From: Acanthamoeba sp. SK_2022b
Taxonomy: Eukaryota; Discosea; Longamoebia; Acanthamoebidae
NCBI GenBank assembly: GCA_027943245.1
Contig: JANDJZ010001009.1
Location: forward strand, 1 to 14,463
DNA length: 14,463 bases
Direction of reading: 5' to 3'
Below, piece after piece: positions 1-7,554 of the stretch (positions within the stretch are counted from its first letter, which is position 1; every line of letters starts with the position of its first letter). A program made the translations under genes and the position numbers. Under the pieces are notes generated by a model that ran no database searches, had not been told where the DNA came from, and was given only the letters and a program-made list of their open reading frames with translations.

Positions 1-472
1 CAACGACTTCTTGTGCGCGTGCGCGTGCGCGTGCGCGATTGACCTCGTGAGCGTGTGCGACGACGACTACAGTTGGGCGAGAAGATTCGAGTGCTCGAGG
101 AGCAGAACGCCAAGGGGCGAGCGGAGATCAAGAGCGTGGCCGCGCTCGATCGCTACCTGGCCAAGCTGGGCGGCCTCCGGCAGGCCGTTGCCCAGCTCCC
201 CGAGCTGAACAAGGTCGCCGCCTTGCTCGCCTGACGCAGGCGGTGGTGACGAGCGTTGGGTTGTGGCGCTCACGCTGTGATCGGTGTTTGGCGCGCAGGT
301 GAGCGATGCGTCGAGCCTCGAGGCGCTGGCGGCGGAGGTGGGCGATCTGGGCGGCGGGCTACGCACGGTGCAGGCGGTCAACGCCGATCTCGAGGCGTGC
401 CTCAAGATGATCGATCACATCTCCACGAAGAAGCGAAAAACCACGGTGAAACCACAAAAGCTTGGCCAATGA
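1..472 (+). CDS. 3' part of a coiled-coil protein of unknown function
   Basis: The window opens in or just before an intron ending at the acceptor AG at 71-72. Exon 73-213 reads LGEKIRVLEEQNAKG and onward. An intron at 214-298 (weak donor GTCGCC, acceptor GCGCAG) joins in phase 0 to exon 299-472, ending at TGA 470-472. The joined part encodes about 105 residues with Leu/Ala heptad spacing, typical of a coiled coil, and a Lys-rich C terminus. If the 85-nt intron were retained, the frame would stop at TGA 231-233. The start of the gene lies outside the window. A small vesicle- or organelle-tethering subunit (BLOC-1-like) is conceivable from size and coiled-coil character, but I do not recognise the family. 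It is convergent with GGH. The coding call is moderately sure; the splice is less so. Confidence 0.5.
13..36. repeat. Hexanucleotide repeat (GTGCGC)4
   Basis: Four perfect tandem copies of GTGCGC lie in the probable intron that ends at position 72. The array may begin right at a donor GT at 13-14. Alternating purine-pyrimidine sequence of this kind can adopt Z-DNA. Confidence 0.85.
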
Positions 473-590
473 GCGCGATTGATCAAATATTTTTGTCGAC
501 ACATTGATGTGCAACGGTAACATATTGATGTCGACTTTGTGTAGAAGAGAGAGGCGAAGCACACGTTGTTGAATGTACGGTTTATTTACA

Positions 591-610
591 ACGACCATCG
601 TGATGGTCGT
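591..610. repeat. Inverted repeat, 9-bp arms, 2-nt centre
   Basis: ACGACCATC at 591-599 is the exact reverse complement of GATGGTCGT at 602-610. It sits in the 242-bp gap between two convergent genes (ends at 472 and 715), so it could be a 3'-end hairpin on either transcript. Confidence 0.75.
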
Positions 611-714
611 CTGCCAAGCGAGTATGGCGCTCGCCCGGCAAATCAATTCAGTCGTAATGGTATATGTGCAATTATGTTCAAGCGGGAGGTGTCGTGTAGA
701 GCAAGTGGAGTGCC

Positions 715-1959
715 TTAGGCCTGGTGTACCTCGACGTCCTCGTGCTTCCAGAAGTAGGTTTGGGCGTACATGGAGGTCTGCTTCTCGGTGGGCAGCAGGT
801 AAGGCGGGTTGTGGTACATGATCAGGCGCTGGGCCTCCTCGCTCTTGTCGGTAAACTTGTGACCGTTCTTGCGCGACTCTTTGACGAGGAAGGCCGCGAT
901 GTGGTGCATCGCGATGATGGCCTCGGGCGAGTGGTCGATCTCCTCCTCTTCAGTCCACTCCCAGCCGTTGCGCTCGGGGTGGAACTGGCCGGCCCAGAAC
1001 GGGTACTTCTTGCCCTCCATGCTCGTCACGAACACCTTACCGTCGGCGTCCTTATTCGTAGCCAGCACCTCGAACATCTCGCCCAGCCCAGGTTGTTCTA
1101 CGTTTATGTAAAACAAATAACAAGGAAAAATAAATAAGTAAATAAATATTACTTACATGTATAGCACATAAGAAGGTGGCTGTACCTTCAAAGGTCTCAG
1201 GCGTGATGCAGTAGTTGTGCATGTGCTCGCCGCAGGGAGTCTCTCCGAGCGTGCGGTAGACGTGGTGCGGGAGCGATCCGAACAGACGACTCTTCTTGGC
1301 CTTGGCCGTGAACTCGAGCGGTTTGGAGACGCCCACGCAGCCCTTGACGCGCTGCTTGAGCGTGAAGTTGTTGGCCGCGAGCTGGCACAGCAGCTGGAAG
1401 CCCTGACACGTTCCATACAGGGGGAAGTGGTCGCCAGCATCGTTGGCTTCCTTGGCCCACTGGAACAGCAGCTTGGCCGTGTGTCCGTATGGGGTGTTCC
1501 TGTTACCATTGACCTCGTGAGACCGGACTCGTTCATACACACAACGCTCATGAGGATAAGGGAGGGAGAGACGTACGAGATGTCGGTGATCTCACCGCCA
1601 GTGAAGAGCACGCCGTTGATGCTCTCGAACAGATGTCGCAGCTCTTGCTCATCCGTCTCATAACTGCAGAACGAGGAAACGTCAGTTGCCAGTGCTCTTT
1701 CGTTCCACGGTCACAGTAAAGAAGATTGACAGGAGGGAGGGAGGGAGAGAGAGGCGTACTGAATGGGGATGACTCGCGCGCCGCCCGACTCGAGCCAGCG
1801 CACGAAGGAGGTCGGGATATATTCCCGATATCGCTTCTCAAAATCGACGAGGCGCTCCTCGCTGTCGACGGGCTGGGTGAGCACGCCCCAGACGGGTCTG
1901 CTCGTTTTATCATTAGCGCGGGCATTCGAGGCGGTCTTGATTGTACTACTGGTACTCAT
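715..1959 (-). CDS. GGH: Gamma-glutamyl hydrolase (folate polyglutamate hydrolase)
   Basis: This enzyme removes gamma-linked glutamates from folyl-polyglutamates and belongs to the peptidase C26, class I glutamine amidotransferase-like family. Exons on the minus strand are 1959-1760, 1663-1577, 1499-1186 and 1097-715, giving 984 nt or 327 residues. Introns are 96, 77 and 88 nt with donors GTACGC, GTACGT and GTACAG. Visible landmarks are RPVWGVLTQP near residue 21, NGVLFTGGE, the nucleophile loop YGTCQGF (Cys about 127), and the MEGKKYP and QFHPE blocks (catalytic His about 240), followed by the typical YLLPTEKQ-like C terminus. Length matches the family (about 310-350). No signal peptide is seen after the chosen ATG, although animal and plant enzymes are secreted or vacuolar. 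A good acceptor (TGCAG) directly precedes this ATG, so a 5' exon may be missing. Identification is firm; the N terminus is uncertain. Confidence 0.93.
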
Positions 1960-1974
1960 GTCTGCACAACGAGA

Positions 1975-1986
1975 AGGGGGGGGGGG
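1975..1986. repeat. G homopolymer run (C run on the GGH strand)
   Basis: An unbroken G run on the + strand lies next to the GGH start. On the GGH strand it is a C run ahead of TTCTCGTTGTGCAG, which resembles a polypyrimidine tract and splice acceptor. Confidence 0.8.
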
Positions 1987-2100
1987 TAAGCGTGCTGTGG
2001 ATGTCGACAAATAAAAGAAAGGACAAAGAAATCATTGCTTCCGTGGAAGATAAGCGAAGCGAGTCGAGGGTCGGTTGGCAGCCTCCCGTCCCCCTCACAA

Positions 2101-2122
2101 CCGAACCGAACCGAACCGAACC
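2101..2122. repeat. Pentanucleotide repeat (CCGAA)4CC
   Basis: Four perfect tandem CCGAA units plus CC lie upstream of GGH. On the GGH strand the unit reads TTCGG. Confidence 0.9.
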
Positions 2123-2197
2123 ATGGCCTTACCATGGGTGCGACCCAGGAGGTACCTTGCGCAAGGTGGTGGTGGTGGTGGAGAGGGGGAATGTGAC

Positions 2198-2230
2198 CGT
2201 GGGCAGTGCCCACGTCGTCATCATGATGAC
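2198..2230. promoter_or_regulatory. Two adjacent palindromes upstream of GGH
   Basis: CGTGGGCAGTGCCCACG (2198-2214) has 8-bp arms around a single centre base. Two bases later GTCATCATGATGAC (2217-2230) is a perfect 14-bp palindrome. Both lie about 240-270 bp upstream of the GGH ATG. They could be paired binding sites for dimeric factors, but function is inferred only from symmetry and position. Confidence 0.4.
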
Positions 2231-2915
2231 CCAATGTCCCTGGGCGATGAAGCCACGAGCCGACGGGAGAGACAAGAGGGGTGAAGGCCGCAACGACATA
2301 CGGGGATGGAGGTGGCGATGGAAGCGATGACGAAGCCCCAATGGGGCGGGAGGATAAAACAAAGGGGGAGGACGATGGTGGCTTGCTGTGTACCTGACTT
2401 GTGTGAGTGGAACGGTTACTTGGCTTGGGTGGTTGTAAAGTTTGATGTTGCTTGTGTGCTGACAGCCGATGTGTTGGGCTTAGGTCTGAGATAGGGAATG
2501 GCGTCTGTGGCGTGTGGCCCTAAAATACTCAGAAAGCTGGATTGTCGACACCAAACTTTGCTCATGTCAAGCTGTCTCAATCCCTCCATCTCCCCGCAGT
2601 GGCAGATGCAGGTGCTTCCCCGTGCGGACACATTCACGAGTTGTTGACTTGGTTTCCATCGAAATCGCAATCACAGATGTCGACATACCTGGAGCAAGCA
2701 ATTCGGCAGAAATTCAACGGCTTCCTAGCCATCAGTTTTGCCATGGCTCCATTTCTTCCGCAGGGTTCACCGACGTGGTGCGACCCACCACGAGGTCGAC
2801 CTATGGATTCAACAACGACCGGGGGGCTTTCTCACCTTAGAACTGACCGCAGACCTCAAGCAAGTCATCACCACCACACGTTCAACTACGTTTTAGACAA
2901 GATACGCTCGACATA

Positions 2916-3449
2916 ATGGAGTTTATGCAAGGAAAGGAGATAGCAGGCGTCGGCAAGTTGTGCCTCTGTATGGTTTGGGTGTGCCTCTTCTCCCAGCTTC
3001 TTCCTCCGTGGACGTTTTCCCACGCACCAGCTTCGTCTTCCCCATCCACATCACACCACAACAAGCCTCTCAACTGGCCACTTCCCTCCACCAACGAGCA
3101 CCACCAGAACCTCCAGCTCAGCCGCGTTGTCGACACCAAGACAGCACAGGCTCACGAAAGGATAACGCTCAATGACCCGCTTGTCGACGATAGTGCCAAC
3201 GACAGCAGCGAGTTGTCGACCCAGACTGGACCGACGAGGGCGTACGAGCTCGAGCACTGGATGTTGGCCGAAGTTGGCAAGCACTACAAGAACGCGATTT
3301 ACCTGTCCCGCGAGACGGAAGCGTGCGACGAGAACGCCTTCATCACGGCCACCCTCGCCCTAGGATCGCACTACGTTCTCATCGGCCTCGTCCTGTGGGT
3401 CCTACTCGCTCCCGAGTCGGAACGATCCACGCTCATCGAAGGCCTTTGA
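2916..3449 (+). CDS. Orphan single-pass membrane or secreted protein
   Basis: A single open frame of 177 codons starts at ATG 2916 and ends at TGA 3447-3449. I do not recognise a family. The N terminus has a signal-peptide-like core (KLCLCMVWVCLFSQLL, about residues 14-29) ending near SHA. A Ser/Pro/His-rich low-complexity stretch follows (about 35-70), then an acidic region with YELEHWMLAEVGKHYKNAIYL. Near the C terminus there is one hydrophobic segment (LGSHYVLIGLVLWVLLAP, about 149-166) and a short tail, suggesting a type I membrane protein. The 5' third (about 2950-3120) is pyrimidine-rich and could instead be untranslated or intronic, with coding starting later. A 9-bp-arm hairpin follows 43 bp after the stop. 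No intron is needed, unlike most neighbours. Confidence 0.45.
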   Translation: MEFMQGKEIAGVGKLCLCMVWVCLFSQLLPPWTFSHAPASSSPSTSHHNKPLNWPLPSTNEHHQNLQLSRVVDTKTAQAHERITLNDPLVDDSANDSSELSTQTGPTRAYELEHWMLAEVGKHYKNAIYLSRETEACDENAFITATLALGSHYVLIGLVLWVLLAPESERSTLIEGL

Positions 3450-3491
3450 AACCTCTTCTTTCGATTGTTCATAGTCAGCTGTATGTCAGTG

Positions 3492-3512
3492 CGCGGCTTG
3501 GATCAAGCCGCG
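3492..3512. repeat. GC-rich hairpin, 9-bp arms, 3-nt loop
   Basis: CGCGGCTTG (3492-3500), loop GAT, then CAAGCCGCG (3504-3512) form a perfect inverted repeat followed by TTTCATAAAATATTA. It lies 43 bp after the stop of the 2916-3449 ORF and upstream of MRPL46, so it may mark an RNA 3' end or act in the 3' UTR. Confidence 0.75.
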
Positions 3513-3617
3513 TTTCATAAAATATTATCAGTTTCCGAAACGGTTTGGTGTCTGGCATTTCTGTTCTAATTTCTTATTTCATTTTGTTGGCAGCCATTTG
3601 ATCCTGATTAATTGAAG

Positions 3618-4746
3618 ATGAGGAAGGCGTGGAGTGGCGTGCGACAGCAGCTTGTGGTGCCGCCAGTCATGGTGATGGGCTCATCTACGACGGGGATGAG
3701 CCGTCAGTTCGTGCGGGGAATTACCCACTCGCAGCACGAGCGGGCCTATCTGCACCGCCTCAGGGAGATGGAGGCCGAAGCCGCTGCGGGCAAGACATGG
3801 CGCCTCGTCGGCGGTGTAGCGGTGCAGAGGCTACCTCTCATCGTCCCCACACCTCATCCCATCGAGGAGCAATACGCGAAGTTCCGCTTCGAGAGGGACA
3901 ATTACCTATCCATTAACGTAGAGCGTAATCTCGAATTGATGGAGGAGGATCGCCGGAAGGGCGCTAAGATTTCGAAAACTCAGAAGAAGAAAAAGGAGAA
4001 GAAGGAGGGCGCCGCCGCTACAAGCGCAGCAGCCGGCAGTCAGAAGAAGAGCGGAGAGCAAGATGAAGCGGAGTCGCTTTACCAGAAGACAGAGGAGACC
4101 ACGTACAGAGAGGAGACACTGGAAGATGCGCGAGCCAAGATGGAACTCCTGTCTCCACGAACCACGGAGGCCGATCTGACGAACGATCGCAAATCTTTGA
4201 ACCGGGCCCTCGCTTCACGCCTGTACCTCATCGTGCAGAAGCCCAGGACCGAGCATGCCTGGCAATTCCCGCAGGGTGGCCGCGAGCCAGGCGAGAACAT
4301 GCGTCAGGTACGGTCGCTATTTTTACTGTGCAGATTTTGTTACAAGTTTAATTTTAATGGTAATTATAATTAACATTTGTGCAGTGTTGCGAGAGGGAGC
4401 TGCGAGAGGAGGTGGGCGCGAAGATGAGAGTCCATTTCTGGGGCAATGCTCCAGCAGGATGCTATTCGTACCCCTACCCCGACTCCTACCACCAAAGGGA
4501 CGGCCATTATGGCTCCAAGGCACGTTGTTCTCACCTTCTTGAGAGCAGACCGCACCTTTACTGCTGTTGCTCATGTTGCTCGTGTTGGGGCTGCAGGTGT
4601 TCTTCTACCACGCCGAGTACTTGAGCGGACAGCCCGAGCCGGACAACAAGGAGGTGGTCGACTACGCTTGGGTGACGCGCGACGAGCTGCGGGAGTACTT
4701 CGATCCCCAGCTCTTCCAGTTTGTCCGCGACATGCTGCCCGAGTAG
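3618..4746 (+). CDS. MRPL46: Mitochondrial large-subunit ribosomal protein mL46 (Nudix-fold)
   Basis: mL46 is a Nudix-fold protein of the mitochondrial large ribosomal subunit. Exons are 3618-4307, 4385-4519 and 4597-4746, giving 975 nt or 324 residues. Intron 1 (4308-4384) is GTACGG...GCAG. Intron 2 (4520-4596) needs a GC donor (AAG|GCACGT) to stay in frame. Family landmarks are WRLVGGVAVQRLP (about residues 60-72), a Lys-rich insertion (about 115-150), SLNRALASRLYLIVQKP, WQFPQGGRE, FWGNAPAGCYSYPYPD and the C-terminal VDYAWVTRDELREYF. A full 23-residue Nudix box (G-x5-E-x7-REL-R-EE-V-G-A) spans about 220-242, interrupted by intron 1. The basic N terminus (MRKAWSGVRQQ, with RQFVRG nearby) fits a mitochondrial targeting peptide. 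The ATG at 3618 is chosen because it begins that presequence. Confidence 0.92.
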
Positions 4747-4750
4747 ACGT

Positions 4751-4780
4751 GTCTCCTCCTCCTCCTCCTCCTTCTTCTTC
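4751..4780. repeat. (TCC)n/(TTC)n pyrimidine tract
   Basis: A run of TCC triplets followed by TTC triplets begins a few bases after the MRPL46 stop. It is probably 3' UTR low complexity. Confidence 0.7.
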
Positions 4781-4880
4781 AACAACGCACCTACTTATTC
4801 ACCGTTCATGACCTACTGATCCACTCTATGATGAGTAGTGCATGCGTATATATTTATGTACATATTATTTTTGTATGCTC

Positions 4881-6017
4881 TCACGCGAAGACAGACGCCA
4901 GCCACGACTCGGCACCTACAAACGATTCCTCTGCTACTCTCGTCGACGTCGAAGGCGAAGGCGAAGTAGAAGCTTCGCAGCCGTCCGAGAGGTCGTCGCT
5001 CAGCTCCTCCTCGCACGCGAGCCCGTACTGCGGTTTTGCCGGCGCCACCGCCGGGGGAGGCAACCACCCCAGACCAGAGTCCTCGTCCTCTACGAGAGCC
5101 GGCAGGCTCGATGGCGTCGGGGCAGGCGTCGTCGACCACTCCAGGCTGAGCTCGTGCGCTACGAACTGCCACGGGATGAAGAGCGTCGCCTGCTCCTCGA
5201 CCTCCTCCTCCTCCTCGCACGACCCGTCGTTGAGCTTCAAGGTGATCCACCCGAAGCTGGTCGACACGTCGCCATCGGCGTAGAAGGGCGCCACGGGCTC
5301 GTGGGAGGTTTCCCCGACGTCGGGCTCCTCGCCCTCGTCCTCGCTGTTGTCGGCCATGCGGCAGTCGGGGGCGGCGGCGGCGGCGGCGGCGCTGTAGACC
5401 TCGTGGTCTTCGCTGGCCTCCCACAGGTGGCCGCATCGCTGGTCGTAGGGGCTGCTGGTCTCGCCCAAGGGGTCGCGGTCATCGCCTTCTTCGTTGCCAC
5501 GCCTCGTGTAGATGGACTCGTCGTTGTTCATGAGCTCTTCGTGGTCGCTCGTATCGAGGAGCCTCTCGTCGTCCACTTCGCGCTGAGTTGCGAGCTGCTG
5601 GGACGTGGAGTCGTCTTCCTCATCCTCCTCGACGCCAGCGTCTGTGCTTGCGACGGGCGCCTCGAGCACGTCTTCGGTCTCGTCGTCGGCCGCTTCGATG
5701 CGCCGCCTCTTTCGGTTGGTAGTCGCCGCCGTGCTGCCGTCGTCGTTGGTATCAGGGTCGTCGGGTAGAAGCGAGTAGAGTGCGTCGGTGAGCGACCCCA
5801 GCTCTTCGAGCACCTCGACCACCCTCCCTTCCTGCTCCGCGTCGTCGGGCGCCTCCTGTTTCACGATAGCCTTGCGGCCTCGTCGTTGCTGGCGTCGAGC
5901 CTTTCGTGCTCGAGGTGTCGGCACGTAGTCCTCGTCGTCAAATCGGCTGCGCCTGCCTGACGACGACGTCCCCTCGAAGGTGCTCCGTCTCTTCCTGCCC
6001 TTGATCACCGTCGACAT
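4881..6017 (-). CDS. Acidic, probably nuclear protein of unknown function
   Basis: An uninterrupted frame of 378 codons starts at ATG 6017 and ends at TGA 4883-4881. I do not recognise a family. The N terminus is strongly basic with several possible nuclear localisation signals (KGRKRRS about residue 6; RARKARRQQRRGRK about 35-48; NRKRRR about 100). Most of the remainder is rich in Asp, Glu and Ser with no obvious fold, broken by an Ala tract and a more hydrophobic segment (TSFGWITLKLNDGS, then LFIPWQFVAHELSLEW). The frame stays open upstream to 6314, but the 6017 ATG is preferred because the basic composition and typical codon use begin there. It is convergent with MRPL46 (134-bp gap). Basic-then-acidic composition suggests a chromatin or transcription role; this is inference only. 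Confidence 0.75.
   Translation of the reverse strand: MSTVIKGRKRRSTFEGTSSSGRRSRFDDEDYVPTPRARKARRQQRRGRKAIVKQEAPDDAEQEGRVVEVLEELGSLTDALYSLLPDDPDTNDDGSTAATTNRKRRRIEAADDETEDVLEAPVASTDAGVEEDEEDDSTSQQLATQREVDDERLLDTSDHEELMNNDESIYTRRGNEEGDDRDPLGETSSPYDQRCGHLWEASEDHEVYSAAAAAAAPDCRMADNSEDEGEEPDVGETSHEPVAPFYADGDVSTSFGWITLKLNDGSCEEEEEVEEQATLFIPWQFVAHELSLEWSTTPAPTPSSLPALVEDEDSGLGWLPPPAVAPAKPQYGLACEEELSDDLSDGCEASTSPSPSTSTRVAEESFVGAESWLASVFA
5371..5393. repeat. GGC/GCC trinucleotide tract encoding poly-Ala
   Basis: A run of GGC units on the + strand encodes an Ala tract in the minus-strand acidic protein. It is an in-frame coding repeat likely to vary in length. Confidence 0.8.
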
Positions 6018-6546
6018 GTTTGAGAGGTTGTCTTGTCGATGACTCGCAGATAGACTGATACGTCTGAAGTACGTAGAGCTTCGAAGGAGAGAGAGGAGAG
6101 AGGCCTCTCCTGGCGCGTGGTCGGGCAGGTCTTGTGCGTTGAGCTGTGCGCTTGTTGCCGGTGTAGGCTTTGAATGAAAGGAGAAGACGCAGGCAAGAGT
6201 GGCGCTTGCCGGCTTTCCTTTCTCGTTCTGTTGACCCTTGGCGCGCTTCCCTCTGGTTGGTCCGGAGTCGGCCGACCAATGGCGCGCTGGTGCCAAGCGG
6301 TGCGGCACCGACACGCAGCGGGCCGCTCGCCCCTGTTCATGTGTTCAAACGGGTGCCACGGGTTACCCTCCCCCTAGACACTTGCTCAGCCCAAGGCCTA
6401 TGTCGCGCGCACACGGCGAGTGCTCGCCATTCAAAAAAAAAACTGAGAACTGCTCTCTGTACATGTGCTGCGGCTCCCCAGGCGACATCTACACGGCACC
6501 ACACGACAGATCGTCGCGCTACGCAGTTACTCGGGGGGGGGTTCAG
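6018..6546. other. Intergenic: acidic-gene promoter and TPR-gene 3' region
   Basis: No supported gene is seen. The stretch separates two tandem minus-strand genes. It contains a purine-rich GAGAGA tract (about 6079-6105) on the + strand near the start of the acidic-protein gene, an A run near 6429-6439, and a G run near 6533-6541 just past the TPR stop. Open frames through it on both strands lack recognisable motifs. Confidence 0.5.
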
Positions 6547-7554
6547 TCACTGTTGGGCGGCGGGTTCAGAGGCTGGAGGCTTCTCGGCCTCTTCGGCGGC
6601 GCTCATGCGATCAAAGAGACCCGCGAGGGCCTTCTTCTGCTTGTCGCTCTGGGCCTTCTCGAACTGCTTCAGTCGTCTGCGGGGCACACACACGCTGCCG
6701 GTCAGAACTCGAACGAAGCTCTACACAAGTTGTCCACGCCCAAGCTCGCCACCAACGAACCTGATCTCCGCCTGGATGGCCTTGTCCGCGGGGTCCAGTT
6801 GGGCAGCCCTGTTGAGATCGGCAGCCGCCTTGTCCGAATCGCGCTGCTGGAGGTAGGCTGTGGCGCGCCATTCAAACCAAACGCACGCGGTGAGCGACGC
6901 CACAGAAGGCCCAGTAGGAGGTAATGTGTGGGCAGTGCCTTGGCCTCGCCTGAAGAGCGCCTTGACGCTGTTGGGCTCCAATTGGAGGGCCTTGTTGCAG
7001 TCGTCCACTACTCGGTCGAGCTTGTTCTGCTTGAAGTGGCAGAGGGCCATGTTCAGGTGCAGCGCCAGACTGATGGTCTTGATCTCGCTCGTCTGCGCCG
7101 AAGACAGCTCCTGGTGACTGGTCGTGGAGCAATCAACAAGTGGGCAAGGGCACTCACATCACCCACACACCACCCATCGCGCGACCGAGAACAAGCGTAC
7201 TCTGTGCCCTTGCGCATCATGGCAAACTTGCCGGCACCACCGTCATCGCCCAGACCCTTCACGTGGAGCCACGCCTGTTCACGTGTTAGTGAAAAGAAAA
7301 GTAGATTTTCTAACATCAATAAAAAGTTGTGTGCAAGGTAATCCACACGTACCTTGTGGTAGGCGAAGAGGGCCTTGGCATAATCTTGCTGCTTGACAAA
7401 GCTGTTGCCCTCCTCCTTCAGCTTCTGTGCCGTGGCAATCTTGTCCTCGTTTGTCTGAGTGGCAGGCGGGTAAGATTAAAGTGATAAAGTAGTAGATGAA
7501 TACGCTGGCACGCCACTCCCCGCTCACCCCCTGCCCTACCTTTCCACTCGACAT
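6547..7554 (-). CDS. TPR co-chaperone-like protein (TTC9/FKBP-type TPR domain)
   Basis: This is a 198-residue protein made almost entirely of a three-repeat tetratricopeptide domain, the type that binds C-terminal EEVD peptides of Hsp90/Hsp70. Exons on the minus strand are 7554-7540, 7454-7353, 7274-7201, 7117-6939, 6857-6761 and 6676-6547 (597 nt). Repeat 1 includes KLKEEGNSFVKQQDYAKAL, repeat 2 LHLNMALCHFK to NKALQLEPN, and repeat 3 KALFRRGQAYLQQRD to RAAQLDP, then a basic helix. The five carboxylate-clamp positions appear present (K18, N22, N86, K116, R120). Intron 4 (6938-6858) needs a GC donor (CAAG|GCACTG). The first exon encodes only five residues. There is no catalytic domain, so it resembles TTC9 proteins or the isolated TPR part of large FKBPs. 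It is divergent from the actin-bundling gene. Confidence 0.85.

Larger units (their letters stand above)
1960..2915. other. Gene-poor stretch: GGH upstream region
   Basis: I see no convincing gene in these 956 bp. Open frames exist on both strands (up to 124 codons, for example 2542-2916 +) but none shows a recognisable motif or good codon bias. On the minus strand, a C-rich polypyrimidine run and TGCAG end at 1962, just before the GGH ATG. GTAC-type donors lie at about 2395 (GTACAC) and 2155 (GTACCT), so a 5' UTR intron of GGH is plausible. The stretch also holds a (CCGAA)4 repeat, two adjacent perfect or near-perfect palindromes (2198-2230), and three copies of the 8-bp palindrome TGTCGACA. 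Confidence 0.55.

Noticed and set aside
1151..1163. GTAAGT donor on the minus strand in GGH as the end of exon 3
   Set aside because: Although it is the best-looking donor, its phase does not fit exon 4. The GTACAG donor at 1185 restores the conserved FEEQPGLGEMFEVL reading.
2101..2122. (CCGAA)4 as a telomere remnant
   Set aside because: Four units of a non-canonical pentamer are a simple microsatellite. There is no longer array or subtelomeric context.
2542..2916. 124-codon + strand frame in the gene-poor stretch
   Set aside because: No recognisable motifs, mixed codon use, and three TGTCGACA/GTCGAC-type sites within it. Evidence for coding is insufficient.
4842..5768. 308-codon + strand Arg/Val-rich frame opposite the acidic protein
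   Set aside because: Composition is what GAG/GAC-rich codons give on the opposite strand. The minus-strand frame is longer and has normal bias.
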